Shown here: in pieces, positions 24,740 through 34,460 of the stretch | Layout: every line of letters starts with the position of its first letter | Numbering within the stretch: the stretch's first letter is position 1 | NCBI GenBank assembly: GCA_963847665.1 | Contig: CAWKAO010000002.1 | Span: forward strand, 310,001-374,000 | Reading direction: 5' to 3' | Length of the DNA: 64,000 nt | Source: CAWKAO01 sp963847665 | GTDB lineage: Bacteria; Actinomycetota; Humimicrobiia; Humimicrobiales; Humimicrobiaceae | Made by a program: the position numbers and the translations under genes | The notes under the pieces: model-generated | The model's database searches: none | What the model saw: the letters and a program-made list of their open reading frames with translations, nothing else | What the model was told of the DNA's origin: nothing

Positions 24740-25886
24740 CTAAAGGGGAAGATCTACCCATCTTTTTTCCCTGTCAGATATAACACCCGCTTCAATGACC
24801 TCCTGGACCTTATAACCGGCAACCATATCTGCCTCAGGTCTTGTACCGTCGACAACATTTTTTATAAAATCATAAGCATTGCCTGCATGGTATCTTATCC
24901 ATCCGATCGCAAATTTTGGTCCCGGAAATCCTGCAGCTGGTTTGGGGTAGCGTTGGACAGTTTCCAGAGCTTTAAAACCCCTCATTCCACCAATAGGCTC
25001 TTCTGGATCTCTTGTATCATATATTTCCAGGTAATTTGGCTGCATGCTGTTAAACCTGATTGCACCTTTCTCACCATGTATCTCTATCCTGATCTCATCA
25101 TTTGCACCGGTGGCGACTTTTGTAGCTTCCAGTGTCCCTACAGCACCGTTTTCAAGTTCAAACATGATAAGTGCAAGATCATCGACATCGACTTCACAGG
25201 TGCTGCCAGGATTGCCTGATACAGGCCTTTCTTTTATAAATATTTCAAGTTTAGAAAAAACTTTTTTAAAATCTCCCATTAAAAATCTTATAAGGTCGAT
25301 TAAATGTGATGCAAGGTCATAAAGGGAACCGCCGCCGCAGAATTTTTTCTGTATTTTCCAGTAGGAAGGTCTTTTAGGGTCGGCATTGCCTGCATGCAGG
25401 TAAACTGATCTTACGCTGTATATCCTGCCTAAAAATCCTTCTGAAATAAGCTGTTTTGCTTTAAGTGTGGCAGGAGTATATCTGTATTCAAAACACATCT
25501 GGCTTATGAGTCCGGGATATGACTCAGCTGCTTCGAGGATCTCTTTTGCCTGTTTGAGATCCATTGCCAGTGGTTTTTCGCAGTTTACATGTTTTCCTGC
25601 GTTTAAGGCATCTATGACTATATCCTTGTGTATGTTGTTGGGGGTACAGACTGAAATAATATCTATGTCATCCCGCTTCAGGAGGTCCCTGTAATCATCA
25701 GTCGCAAACTCAAAACCTGCCTGCTGAAATACCTTCTTCAGCATCTGAAACAGGGTAAGAACAGACTCCTACCATTTTAAGTTTTGCCGGGACAGGCTTA
25801 TAAAAAAATGGAAGGTTTAGAAAAGACAATGTATGTACTTTTCCAATAAATCCGTATCCTACCATACCCACACCAAGTGTTTTCAT
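24740..25886 (-). CDS. Gfo/Idh/MocA-family oxidoreductase (one frame break)
   Basis: The gene starts at ATG 25886 after GGAGG and reads MKTLGVGMVGYGFIGKVHTL, a classic GxGxxG Rossmann motif. Near 25753-25760 the frame must skip one base to continue as MLKKVFQQAGFEFATDDYRD and then through NIHKDIVIDALNAGKHVNCE-KP (catalytic-type EKP) and GGSLYDLASHLIDLIRFLMG. The predicted length is about 381 residues, normal for these NAD(P)-dependent sugar or inositol dehydrogenases. The C-terminal substrate domain looks complete. The frame break is either a base error or a recent inactivation. The substrate is unknown. Confidence 0.82.
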
Positions 25887-25971
25887 TTTTATCCTCCTGT
25901 TCTAATCAGAAAATAAATAAATATAGATCATGACCCAATGTAATGGTACTTTGAGTGAAAGACCAATCATT

Positions 25972-27331
25972 TTAATAGCCGAATTCTTTTTCCACTATTG
26001 TGATAGATTCATCAATGATATCCAGAGCCTTTGCTGCGATCTCCTCGTCCATTATCAGGGGAGGGGACATCCTCAGGTTATGGTTTGCCGGTATCCATGC
26101 AAGCCCCTTTGAGAAAGCAATCTGGTAAACTCTTTTACCTGCTTCTATAAAAGGTTCTTTTGTGTTCTGGTCTTTTACAAGTTCTATTCCAAGAAGGCAA
26201 CCCTTGCCCCTTACTTCACCGATTATCTTATGCGAATCTTTCATTTTTAAGAGTCCCTGCATTAAAAAATCACCAAGTTTTGAAGATCTCTCAAGTATAT
26301 TTTCTTCTTCTATTACTTCAAGGGATGCAAGTCCTGCTGCTGATGCCATAGGATTTCCACCATAACTTGTAGATGCTGATATCTTTTCCAGCACCTCTGT
26401 CATCTCCTCTTTTATTGCAAAAGCAGTGGCAGGAAAACCATTGGCAAGCCCCTTTCCAAGCACAATTATATCGGGTACAACACCATAAAGATCCACGCAC
26501 CACATCTTTCCTGTCCTGCCGCAGCATGTAAGCACTTCATCGACAATAAGCAGTATTCCCAGCCTGTCACAGAGATCTCTTATAGCAGGAAGGTAGTCAT
26601 CAGGATAAACGATAGAGCCATTCCAGCCCTGTATGGGTTCCATCAATATTGCTGCTACATTACCGGTGCCTTCCATTTTTATCTGTTTTTCCAGCGCATG
26701 AGACGCAGAAAAGATTGCAGTCTGGATATGTCTTATCATATGCACAATGATAACAGTGTCCGCTTGGAGCAAGGTGCATGCCTACTGCCCTCGGTCCTGT
26801 GGTATAGTCAGCGGTCTGGGTGATCGAGACTGCACTCATGGTCTTCCCATGGAAGTCACCATAAAAGGAAAAAAACTCATATTTACCGGTATGGGCCCTT
26901 GCCGCCCTCATTGCTGCTTCGACTGATTCACAGCCTGCACAGTACATCTGTATACCGTTTAAGTTTGCTGGTGTCAGTGATGCAAGTTTTTCAAGAAACC
27001 GGCTTTTTATTTCAGTTGAAAAATCATGGCAGTTCATAAGCTGTGCAGTATACTTCTGCAGATATTCGACTACCTTGGGATGACAGTGTCCCAGGTTTGT
27101 GACATATATTCCTGAAGAAAAATCAATATATTTATTTCCATCTGCATCAGTCAAGGTGACGCCATGGCCGCTTTCAAAAGCCACTGGAAAAAGTTTTACC
27201 TGGGAAGAATATCCTTTCATATATTTTTCAGCCCTGCTGTGTATCTCCTTTGATCTTGGCCCGGGCGCCGGCACTTTCATGTCTGGCACTGAGGCCGGGT
27301 CGACTTTGGACCAGTCAATGTCATAGTTCAT
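25972..27331 (-). CDS. Class III PLP-dependent aminotransferase (one frame break)
   Basis: The N-terminal half (from ATG 27331) covers VTLTDADGNKYIDFSSGIYV, GCESVEAAMRAARAHTGKYE and the cysteine-rich CYHCAYDKTYPDCNL. After about 26709 the frame must lose one base (T4 read as T3 on the minus strand) to continue ALEKQIKMEGTG, EPIQGWNGSIVYP, IVDEVLTCCGRTGKMW and LGKGLANGFPATAFAI, where Lys in GKG binds PLP. The joined length of about 453 residues is normal for 4-aminobutyrate/ornithine-type enzymes. It transfers an amino group from a substrate not known here. The downstream neighbour is the Gfo/Idh gene, 85 bp away on the same strand. Confidence 0.85.
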
Positions 27332-27392
27332 TTGAAGCTCCTTTTGGAATAATATTTAAATAAAAAAAGTACAAATATATACATAAACATAC

Positions 27393-27429
27393 AATATTAT
27401 ACAATATTTGTATTATATAGTATAATATT
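27393..27429. promoter_or_regulatory. Inverted repeat upstream of the aminotransferase, candidate operator
   Basis: AATATTATAC (27393-27402) and GTATAATATT (27420-27429) are perfect 10 bp arms separated by 17 bp. They lie 62-98 bp upstream of the aminotransferase start, within a very AT-rich promoter region, so chance symmetry is possible. The DeoR-family protein of the cluster is the obvious candidate to bind here. Confidence 0.35.
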
Positions 27430-27577
27430 TTACAGTCAATATAAAAATAATTTGCTTTTATATTTTTTCTGTGCTTATAATTCCGAGGTTTTTTTTAAAA
27501 CCTTGATTAGTTGAAAGTTAGAAAAGTTATTTTATGGACAATAAGCTTTTGAATTATTGTTCAAAAAGAGGAGAGTC

Positions 27578-28111
27578 ATGTTAAAAAAATATAATATTGC
27601 TATAAATATATCGTTTTGGATTTTAGTGACATCGATAATAGTGTTTTTTTCAATTATATTGTCAGTGCCTGATCTGGATATCGATTCTATAATATCCGGT
27701 TCAAAAAGCGATACGCAACAGGTAATAGTGAAAGAGAACCCCGTTATAATCACAAAATACCAGAAGGTAAAAGAGGACGTAGAATGGTACTACTTTGTCG
27801 CAACAGCTTACAGCAAGAACGACCCTTCACAGGGCACGAACAGTAAGACTGCTACAGGAAAAGATCCAAGCAAGGGTATTATAGCGGTAGACCCCGATCT
27901 GATTCCTTATGGTACAGAATTGGAAATAAAGGATATGGGGGTCTTTGTCGCAGAAGATTGTGGCGGTAAGATCAGGGGAAACAGGATCGATATATATTTT
28001 AATGATATAAAAGAGGCAAAAGAATTCGGCAGGCAGGGCGTATGGATAAGGTTTACTGAAGATGTGCCTGTGGAGATCGCAAGCCTGGAAAATTTTAAAA
28101 ACAGTAAATAA
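27578..28111 (+). CDS. 3D-domain exported protein
   Basis: Starting at ATG 27578 (GAGGAGA 5-10 nt upstream), the 177-residue product has one N-terminal membrane segment (about 8-30) and a C-terminal 3D domain (about 70-170). The three-aspartate motif is recognisable in AVDPDLIPYGTELEI, AEDCGG and GNRIDIYF. ATAYSKNDPSQGTNSKTATG is typical of RpfB/YuiC/YabE C-termini. These domains are thought to cleave or bind peptidoglycan like MltA lytic transglycosylases. It is cell-surface and anchored. A longer frame from 27557 lacks a ribosome site. Confidence 0.85.
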   Translation: MLKKYNIAINISFWILVTSIIVFFSIILSVPDLDIDSIISGSKSDTQQVIVKENPVIITKYQKVKEDVEWYYFVATAYSKNDPSQGTNSKTATGKDPSKGIIAVDPDLIPYGTELEIKDMGVFVAEDCGGKIRGNRIDIYFNDIKEAKEFGRQGVWIRFTEDVPVEIASLENFKNSK

Positions 28112-28115
28112 TATA

Positions 28116-28469
28116 TTATTTCTTATCAGATATGATCTGGTCCAAAATATTGTAAAACTCTTTGGCCTGTTTTTTGTTTATTTTATTTATCTTAAAAGTC
28201 TTGTTGTTGTTTTTAATTATTAGAGAAGAATTTAACAGGCCTTCTTTGATCTCAACTGATTTTAAAAAAGGGTAAGTTGCAATAAATACTTTATCTCTTG
28301 AGATATTTGACATGTAATAAAAAAATATCTTTTTGTCTGTCAGGACCAGATTGCCATTTATCGTGCCATTAAGAATCCCTTTTGTCTCAAAAACAAGTTT
28401 TTCATCAGTACCTGTGAAAAGAAGAAACTCGGAGCCCATTGCCATTTTTTTGCCATTTGCATCGTCCAT
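28116..28469 (-). CDS. Small PH/GRAM-like hypothetical protein
   Basis: This 117-residue soluble protein is rich in beta strands (GILNGTINGNLVLTDKKIFF, FIATYPFLKSVEIKEG, SSLIIKNNNKTFKI) with a C-terminal helix (NKKQAKEFYNILDQIISDKK). This is the layout of bacterial PH-like/YokE-type domains. The function of such proteins is unknown. GGAG about 9 nt before the ATG supports the start. It converges tightly with the 3D-domain gene (4 bp). Confidence 0.55.
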   Translation of the reverse strand: MDDANGKKMAMGSEFLLFTGTDEKLVFETKGILNGTINGNLVLTDKKIFFYYMSNISRDKVFIATYPFLKSVEIKEGLLNSSLIIKNNNKTFKINKINKKQAKEFYNILDQIISDKK

Positions 28470-28580
28470 TTTTCTACTCCAGTCCGAATGATATAATAAT
28501 TATGATTTATTATAAGAAATTTCTTCTTGAATTTTAATAGGTTAGCTCTTATATTTACTAAAAATCAACAAAGGAGTCAA

Positions 28581-30047
28581 ATGAACACAAAAGCAAGAAT
28601 AATAATCACTTCGATATTTTTACTATTTTTTATTACTGGTTCAATATATTTTACAGGCTGTAAAAGCACTGAGAGTATTCCGATAGAAGAAATAACAGAA
28701 TCCGGCACTATTAATAAGGAAAATCCTGATACACAGGATACAGCAGTACAGACTGATACCCAGACTGTAGAAACTGAGCCGGAACCAGACTACTATGTCA
28801 GCAGCTCAAAAGAATTTGATAATTATTCTTTTATATGTCCGGATGGATGGGAACTGCTTGAATCAGGAGACGGTGAAAGGGTCATTTTAAACAATAAAGA
28901 ATACGAAGGCAGTGAAAGCATTTTTATATTTATTGATGATATTTCTGCAGACGAGACCCTCAATGGCCCTGATGATATCGTAAAGGCATATCTGGAAATA
29001 AAAAATGATGAGGCAACGGTAAAAGAATTTGATGAAATGACTTTCAGTATTGATGGAGCGGACAGATATCTGAACGGGTATAGTTTTGAATGCAGTTTAG
29101 AAAAAGCAGGTGCTGAAAACCTGAGTTATAATGATTATTTCACTTTTATAGAAAAAAATGGTTTTCTTTATTCAATAAAGTATTTTGGCAACAAAAAAAG
29201 TGAAGAAGAATCATTAAAGACTTTTAAAGATTTTTTAGTCACTTTCTCAATAAATGGAGAAGTCAAGAAATTAAAAGAAAAAGAGAATGCCTCTTCTGTC
29301 AATATTTTGATACTTGGCGATGACAGCGGGATGGGCAGGCCCGGTGGAAGGGTCAATGGCAGGACTGATATTATCATCCTGCTTCATTTAAATCTTGATA
29401 CCTTTAAAGGAACTGCTGTGACCATTCCCAGGGATACATGGGTCGAGATCCCCGGACATGGTGAAGGGAAGATCAATGGTGCACATGCTGTTGGAGGAAA
29501 TGAGCTTGCTGTAAAGACGATCGAAGAGCTCTCGGGCCTGGAAATAGATAATTATATAATAACAGACTTTGACGGCTTTGTTCCGCTTATAGATTTTCTA
29601 GGCGGTGTAACAGTCGAGGTCGGTGAAGATCTCCATGATGATTTTTCAGGTTGTTATCTTTCAAAAGGGGTCCACCATCTTGACGGCATACAGGCACTTG
29701 CCCTTTCAAGAAACAGGCACAGGCAGGGAGATGGGACAACCCAGTCCGGTGCTTTTGCAAGGGAGAAGGAAGCCGCAAAGATAGTGATGGCTCTTCTTGA
29801 ACAAAAGAGCACTTTCGAAAGGATCGTCGCTATACCGCTTTTTATAAACTATCTTGTCCGGTATACCTGGACAGACCTTGAAATAAAGGATATAGTCAGG
29901 CTTCTTCCTGCCCTCGGTAAGGTGAAGGCAAGCGATATCGAGATCGTCACGATCCCTTCCTGGCCCCAGACAATTGGGAATGCCAGTGCAGTTGCCTATG
30001 ATGTTGAGGCTACTGCAGAACTTTTTGAAGAAATAAAAGATCAATAG
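28581..30047 (+). CDS. LytR-CpsA-Psr family protein
   Basis: From ATG 28581 (AAAGGAG upstream) the product has 488 residues. The N-terminal hydrophobic segment ends in the lipobox-like FTGC. A linker, a region of about 150 residues of unknown fold (PsbP-like pattern YSFICPDGWELLESGDGERV) and the LCP domain (about 245-420) follow. LCP residues are clear: GDDSGMGRPGG, GRTDIIILLHLN, TIPRDTWVEIPGHG and LSRNRHRQGD. LCP enzymes transfer undecaprenyl-linked glycopolymers to peptidoglycan on the outer face of the membrane. Single gene. Confidence 0.88.
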   Translation: MNTKARIIITSIFLLFFITGSIYFTGCKSTESIPIEEITESGTINKENPDTQDTAVQTDTQTVETEPEPDYYVSSSKEFDNYSFICPDGWELLESGDGERVILNNKEYEGSESIFIFIDDISADETLNGPDDIVKAYLEIKNDEATVKEFDEMTFSIDGADRYLNGYSFECSLEKAGAENLSYNDYFTFIEKNGFLYSIKYFGNKKSEEESLKTFKDFLVTFSINGEVKKLKEKENASSVNILILGDDSGMGRPGGRVNGRTDIIILLHLNLDTFKGTAVTIPRDTWVEIPGHGEGKINGAHAVGGNELAVKTIEELSGLEIDNYIITDFDGFVPLIDFLGGVTVEVGEDLHDDFSGCYLSKGVHHLDGIQALALSRNRHRQGDGTTQSGAFAREKEAAKIVMALLEQKSTFERIVAIPLFINYLVRYTWTDLEIKDIVRLLPALGKVKASDIEIVTIPSWPQTIGNASAVAYDVEATAELFEEIKDQ

Positions 30048-30110
30048 AACGAGAGAATGTGATAGCGTTGACTTTTATTGCCTTAATCCTTAATATTTTT
30101 ATCTGTAACA

Positions 30111-30140
30111 TTGACAATTTAGCAGGTTAAATTATATCAT
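30111..30140 (+). promoter_or_regulatory. Sigma-70-type promoter for tRNA-Gly
   Basis: TTGACA (30111-30116) is followed after 18 bp by TATCAT (30135-30140), or after 16 bp by TATATC. This places a start site about 10 nt before the tRNA. A second, upstream pair, TTGACT (30068-30073) with a 17 bp spacer and TAATAT (30091-30096), is also a good match. Confidence 0.55.
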
Positions 30141-30157
30141 TTAGCATTATCTTTTAA

Positions 30158-30232
30158 GCGGAAGTGGCTCAGTGGTAGAGCATCACCTTGCCAAGGTGAG
30201 GGTCGCGGGTTCGAATCCCGTCTTCCGCTCCA
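30158..30232 (+). tRNA. tRNA-Gly (GCC anticodon), CCA encoded
   Basis: The cloverleaf is complete. Acceptor GCGGAAG (30158-30164) pairs with CTTCCGC (30222-30228). The D arm is GCTC-AGTGGTA-GAGC. The anticodon arm is TCACC-TTGCCAA-GGTGA with anticodon GCC. The T arm is GCGGG-TTCGAAT-CCCGT with one G-T closing pair. The discriminator T (30229) is followed by a genome-encoded CCA (30230-30232). Confidence 0.97.
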
Positions 30233-30322
30233 CTTTTAAGCTGTTCTGGGACATTTTTGTAATATTTTTATATAATTATTAAGTGTTTCTATCTAAAGAC
30301 TTTTCTAAAAAAAGGAATATTA

Positions 30323-32070
30323 TTGGAAGATAATAAATCAATAAGAGATATGGAAAGATCAGATATCGATACTTTGAACCATAGCGCTTCACACGTAATG
30401 GCTTCTGCAATAAAAAAACTTTATCCTGAAGTTAAGTTTGCAATAGGGCCGTCAATAAATAACGGATTCTATTACGATTTTGAGACAGCTGAAACACTAT
30501 CACCCGACGACCTGAAAGAAATAGAAAAGGAAATGGACAGCATAATCAACCAGGATCTTGGATTTGAAAAAGAGGAGATCTCAAAAGACAGGGCAAGAGA
30601 AATTTTTAAGGAAAACCCATATAAGCTGGAATTGATTGATGAAATAAAAGACATAACTGTAAGCACCTATTCGACAGGAGATTTTATTGACTTATGCGCA
30701 GGTCCCCATATCGATTCTACAGGACAGATCAAAGCTTTTAAACTGCTGAGTATTGCAGGGGCCTACTGGCATGGCGATGAAAAAAATAAAATGCTTACAA
30801 GGGTATACGGGACAGCTTTTTTTCTAAAAATGATCTTAAAGATTATCTTGACAGGCTTGAAAAAGCAAAAAAGAGTGATCACCGGATCATAGGAAAAGAT
30901 CTTGATCTTTTTTCATTTCATGATGAAGCCCCAGGTTTCCCGTTTTTTCATCCTAAAGGCATGATAATCCAGAACGCTATAATAGATTACTGGAGGCAGG
31001 AGCATATAGCCGAGGGATATGATGAGATTAAAACACCGGTAATACTTTCCAATGAACTCTGGAAGACATCAGGCCATTGGGATAATTATAAAAACAACAT
31101 GTATTTTGTGCAGATCGATGATTGTGATTTTGCCATAAAACCCATGAATTGTCCTGGTGCTATCATCATATATAAATCAAACCAGCATTCATACAGGGAA
31201 TTCCCCATAAAATATGCTGAAATGGGGCTTGTACATAGACATGAAAAATCCGGAGTATTGCATGGACTTTTCAGGGTCAGAAATTTTACCCAGGATGACG
31301 CCCATATATTTTGTCTGGAAGATCAACTGGAGGGTGAGATCAAGGCGATAATGGACATGATAGACAGAATGTATAAAGTATTCGGTTTTAACGATTATTT
31401 TGTTGAATTATCAACAAGACCCGCAAAGCGCATTGGAAGTGATTCAATGTGGGATAAATCTGAAAAAATATTAAAGGATACTATAGAAAAACAGGGAATG
31501 GATTATAGGATCAACGAAGGGGAAGGCGCTTTTTACGGTCCTAAGATCGATTACCACATCAGGGATTGTCTTGACAGGACCTGGCAGTGCGCGACCATAC
31601 AGCTTGATTTTTCAATGCCAGAAAAATTCGACCTCGAATATACGGGAGAAGATAATCTCAAGCACAGGCCCGTTATGATACACAGGGTAGCCCTCGGAAG
31701 TCTGGAGAGGTTTATTGGTATACTGATCGAAAACTACAGCGGGAACCTGCCACCATGGCTCGCTCCTGTCCAGGTAGCTGTCTTACCGATATCAGAGAAG
31801 TACAGTAGCTACGCAGGTGATTTCAGTAACAGGCTTAAAAGCCTGGGATACAGGATAGAATTTGATACCAGGGTCGAATCTCTTGGAAAGAAAATAAGGC
31901 AGTCTGAAATTCAGAAAATACCTTATATGATAATAATCGGGGAAAAAGAACAGGAAACAGGCACTGTGACCGTCAGGAAGAAGACTGGAGAAGACCTCAA
32001 GAACATAGGTCCTGATAGTTTTATTGATATGATCTCAGAAGCAGTCAGTTCAAAAAAAACTACACCCTGA
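30323..32070 (+). CDS. thrS: Threonyl-tRNA synthetase without TGS domain (one frame break)
   Basis: It charges tRNA-Thr. The TTG start at 30323 follows AAAGGA. The product begins directly in the editing (N2/SAD) domain: NHSASHVMASAIKKLYPEVK, STGDFIDLCAGPHI, SIAGAYWHGDEKNKML. The usual ~60-residue TGS domain is missing. At the T-run 30817-30823 one base must be restored (TTT TTT TCT) to continue KNDLKDYLDRLEKAKKSDHR. Class II motifs follow: motif 1 region MIIQNAIIDYWRQEH, KPMNCPGAI with the Zn Cys, RHEKSGVLHGLFRVRNFTQD (motif 2), and MIHRVALGSLERFIGILIEN (motif 3), plus an anticodon-binding domain. The joined protein is about 582 residues. It is followed by an AT-rich gap with a weak hairpin and T-run at about 32133-32152. 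Confidence 0.9.
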
Positions 32071-32260
32071 TGAAACAAAAAAAGAAAAAACAGGTCAAAT
32101 AAATAAATACTAGTAAATTTGTAGTGATTAAAGATATCTTATTGATATTTTTTTGATTTTTTATTATTGTTATAAGTGAAACAATCATTGTGAAAGATTA
32201 AATTACCTATTAATAAAAAGTTTTTTATTTTTATTGAAAATATAACAGCAGGGGGTAAAA

Positions 32261-33604
32261 ATGACACTTAAAGAAAAAGTAAGACTCTATACGACATCTG
32301 CAGCCATAAAGAGTGTGGTAAAAGTACTTCCTAAACTATCAGATGAAAGGTGGCTTTCAATCGTAAAGGGAAGAGTGCATAAGCTTAAATCCAGAGAAGA
32401 GAGGGATTTTATGGAAAACCTTCTCGTAAACCTTAAAAAAGCTTCAAGCAGCCTTGCGCCTGCCGTAAGAAATAAGGTAGTAATGAATCTTATAAACAAT
32501 GCAATGATACAGGGGCAGCCAAAAAGAAAAGCATTTACTGAAAAATACGGGATCACTCCACCAAACCACCTGGTTATAAGCCCGACAATGAAATGTAACC
32601 TGCGATGTTATGGTTGTTATGCATGGGAATACTCAAAGAAAGACGATCTTCCATATGATGTGTGCAATAGAATAATAGATGAAGCCAACGATATCGGAAT
32701 ATATTTCTTTGTCATCACTGGTGGGGAACCTTTTGTATGGGAACATTTCTACGATTTCCTTGAAAGGCACAATGATTCATTTTTCCAGATATACACAAAC
32801 GGTACCCAGATAGACGATAAAGTTGCAAAAAGATTGGCGGAACTTGGAAATGCAGTACCATGTATCAGTGTTGAGGGATTTGAGAAGGAAACTGCTGCAA
32901 GAAGAGGCGATGAGACCTGGGGCAAGATTATGAAAGCAATGGATGCCCTACGTGAAAACGGAGTGCTTTTTGGGTATTCTGTAACTGCGACCAGGCCAAA
33001 CAATGAGCTTGTGGTAAGTGATGAGTTTGTAGATTTCTTTGTGAGCAAAGGTTGTTTTATCGGCTGGTATTTCAATTATATACCAATAGGACGTGAGCCG
33101 AATATGGACCTTATGCCGACTCCTGAGCAGAGGGATTATAGAAGGAAAAGGATACTGGAGATAAGAAAGACTAAAAACATAATAGTCGCAGATTTCTGGA
33201 ATGATGGCAATCTGGTAAACGGTTGCATGGCAGGCGGGAAAAACTACCTTCATGTCAATGTAAACGGAGACGTGGAACCATGTGTTTTTGTCCACTTTGC
33301 TGCAGATAATATAAAGGAGAAAAGTTTAAATGAAGTACTGACCGGTCCTTTCTTCATGGCTTTCAGGAAAAGACAACCTTACACTGAAAACCACCTGATG
33401 CCCTGTACGATTATTGACAATCCTCAGATGCTGCGAGACATAGTTGCAGAAACAGGTGCGTATGCAACGCACGATGGGGCCGAGACTATAATCACTGATC
33501 TTGCAAAAGATCTCGATAATTACTCCAGCGCATATAGCAAGATCGCTGATAAAGTCTGGGAAGAAGAATATGCTCCAAAAGAGGAAAAACAGGAAGCAGG
33601 TTAA
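32261..33604 (+). CDS. Radical SAM protein with SPASM-like C-terminus
   Basis: This 447-residue protein has an N-terminal helical region (1-100), then a radical SAM core with the CxxxCxxC cluster Cys112, Cys116, Cys119 (MKCNLRCYGCYAW) and the GGEPF motif (TGGEPFVWEHF). The C-terminal extension has MAGGKNYLHVNVNGDVEPCV and a later cysteine (MPCTIID), as in SPASM-type auxiliary cluster enzymes that modify peptides or other substrates, but few cysteines are present. GGGGG precedes the ATG. The substrate is unknown and no precursor peptide is seen nearby. The gene sits between thrS and infC, where those two are usually neighbours. Confidence 0.8.
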   Translation: MTLKEKVRLYTTSAAIKSVVKVLPKLSDERWLSIVKGRVHKLKSREERDFMENLLVNLKKASSSLAPAVRNKVVMNLINNAMIQGQPKRKAFTEKYGITPPNHLVISPTMKCNLRCYGCYAWEYSKKDDLPYDVCNRIIDEANDIGIYFFVITGGEPFVWEHFYDFLERHNDSFFQIYTNGTQIDDKVAKRLAELGNAVPCISVEGFEKETAARRGDETWGKIMKAMDALRENGVLFGYSVTATRPNNELVVSDEFVDFFVSKGCFIGWYFNYIPIGREPNMDLMPTPEQRDYRRKRILEIRKTKNIIVADFWNDGNLVNGCMAGGKNYLHVNVNGDVEPCVFVHFAADNIKEKSLNEVLTGPFFMAFRKRQPYTENHLMPCTIIDNPQMLRDIVAETGAYATHDGAETIITDLAKDLDNYSSAYSKIADKVWEEEYAPKEEKQEAG

Positions 33605-33699
33605 TAAAACCAATAAAAAGTGGACAAAATAAAATATATAGATATAATTTCTAAAGTAATTTGTATACAGGGATATCTTAAAAATTTAATAGTGGAAGT

Positions 33700-33864
33700 A
33701 GAAATAGGAATCATTTATTTCTCACCAGATAGCAGCCATAATATTAGCAATAAATATCATGTGCCAAAAGATCTAAGCTGATCTGGTCATCATCATAGAT
33801 GAGATAGGTGGATGGTTTCTGCCTATTTTTTTATTATATAAAGGATTTTTTAAAATTGATGGAG
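33700..33864 (+). promoter_or_regulatory. infC leader with attenuator (autoregulatory leader candidate)
   Basis: The 267 bp between the radical SAM gene and infC contains no gene but has structure: AGATC-TAAGCT-GATCT (about 33767-33782), then a stem TAGGT/GCCTA (33805-33809 with 33821-33825) followed by seven T (33826-33832), and then the GGAGG of infC. infC-rpmI-rplT operons are commonly autoregulated through such leaders (L20 or IF3 as repressor), so premature termination at 33832 is a plausible control point. Confidence 0.45.
33805..33832 (+). terminator. Attenuator hairpin before infC
   Basis: TAGGT and GCCTA form a 5 bp stem (one G-T pair) around an 11 nt loop, directly followed by TTTTTTT. 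It ends 28 nt before the infC Shine-Dalgarno site, so it would control read-through rather than end the upstream gene. Confidence 0.4.
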
Positions 33865-33871
33865 GTGTTAG

Positions 33872-34381
33872 ATAACTATCAAAAACGTCAGGGTTAACCA
33901 ACAAATAAGAATCCCAAAAGTCAGAGTAATTGATGAAGAAGGCGGACAAGTAGGGGTACTGAATGTAGAAGACGCATTAAGGCTTGCTTCTGAAAAAGAA
34001 CTGGATCTTGTCGAAGTAGCTCCGAATGCTTCTCCACCGGTATGCAGGATAATGGATTATGGTAAATATAAATACCAGCAGGAAGTGGCCGATAGGCAGA
34101 GAAAGAAAAAACAGACACAGATCGTTGTAAAAGAAGTGAAGGTAAGGCCTAAAATTGATAAAAATGATTTAAATACCAAGAAAAAACATATCGCAAAATT
34201 TCTTGAAAAAGGTTTTAAGGTAAAGATCACGATGTCTTTTAAAGGAAGAGAGATAGTGCATTCAGAGCTGGGGATGAATATTCTCAATAATATTATAGAC
34301 GAGATCGGTGATAGATGTATAGTAGAGCAAAAGCCTAAACTCGAAGGATACAGTATGATACTCATACTTGAGCCTGCCTGA
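33872..34381 (+). CDS. infC: Translation initiation factor IF-3, non-canonical AUA start
   Basis: IF-3 binds the 30S subunit and checks start codon choice. The reading frame ITIKNVRVNQQIRIPKVRVI continues through VNVEDALRLASEKELDLVEV and RPKIDKNDLNTKKKHIAKFL to EPA, giving about 169 residues, the full N- and C-domains. An in-frame TAG lies immediately before ATA 33872, so no ATG, GTG or TTG can give the conserved N-terminus. The Shine-Dalgarno GGAGG at 33861-33865 is spaced 6 nt from ATA, ideal for it (an ATC at 33878 is further). infC is known for rare starts (AUU, AUC, AUA) that IF-3 itself discriminates against, giving autoregulation. Confidence 0.92.
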   Translation: MTIKNVRVNQQIRIPKVRVIDEEGGQVGVLNVEDALRLASEKELDLVEVAPNASPPVCRIMDYGKYKYQQEVADRQRKKKQTQIVVKEVKVRPKIDKNDLNTKKKHIAKFLEKGFKVKITMSFKGREIVHSELGMNILNNIIDEIGDRCIVEQKPKLEGYSMILILEPA

Positions 34382-34460
34382 TAGTGGCAGGATACAGATC
34401 CTGTTTGTCATAAAGAAAAAAACTAAAAAAATTCAGTTATTTTAAGGAAAGGTGTATCAG

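Noticed and set aside
32261..33604. RiPP biosynthesis locus around the radical SAM gene
   Set aside because: No precursor peptide, transporter or protease is adjacent; the neighbours are thrS and the infC operon.
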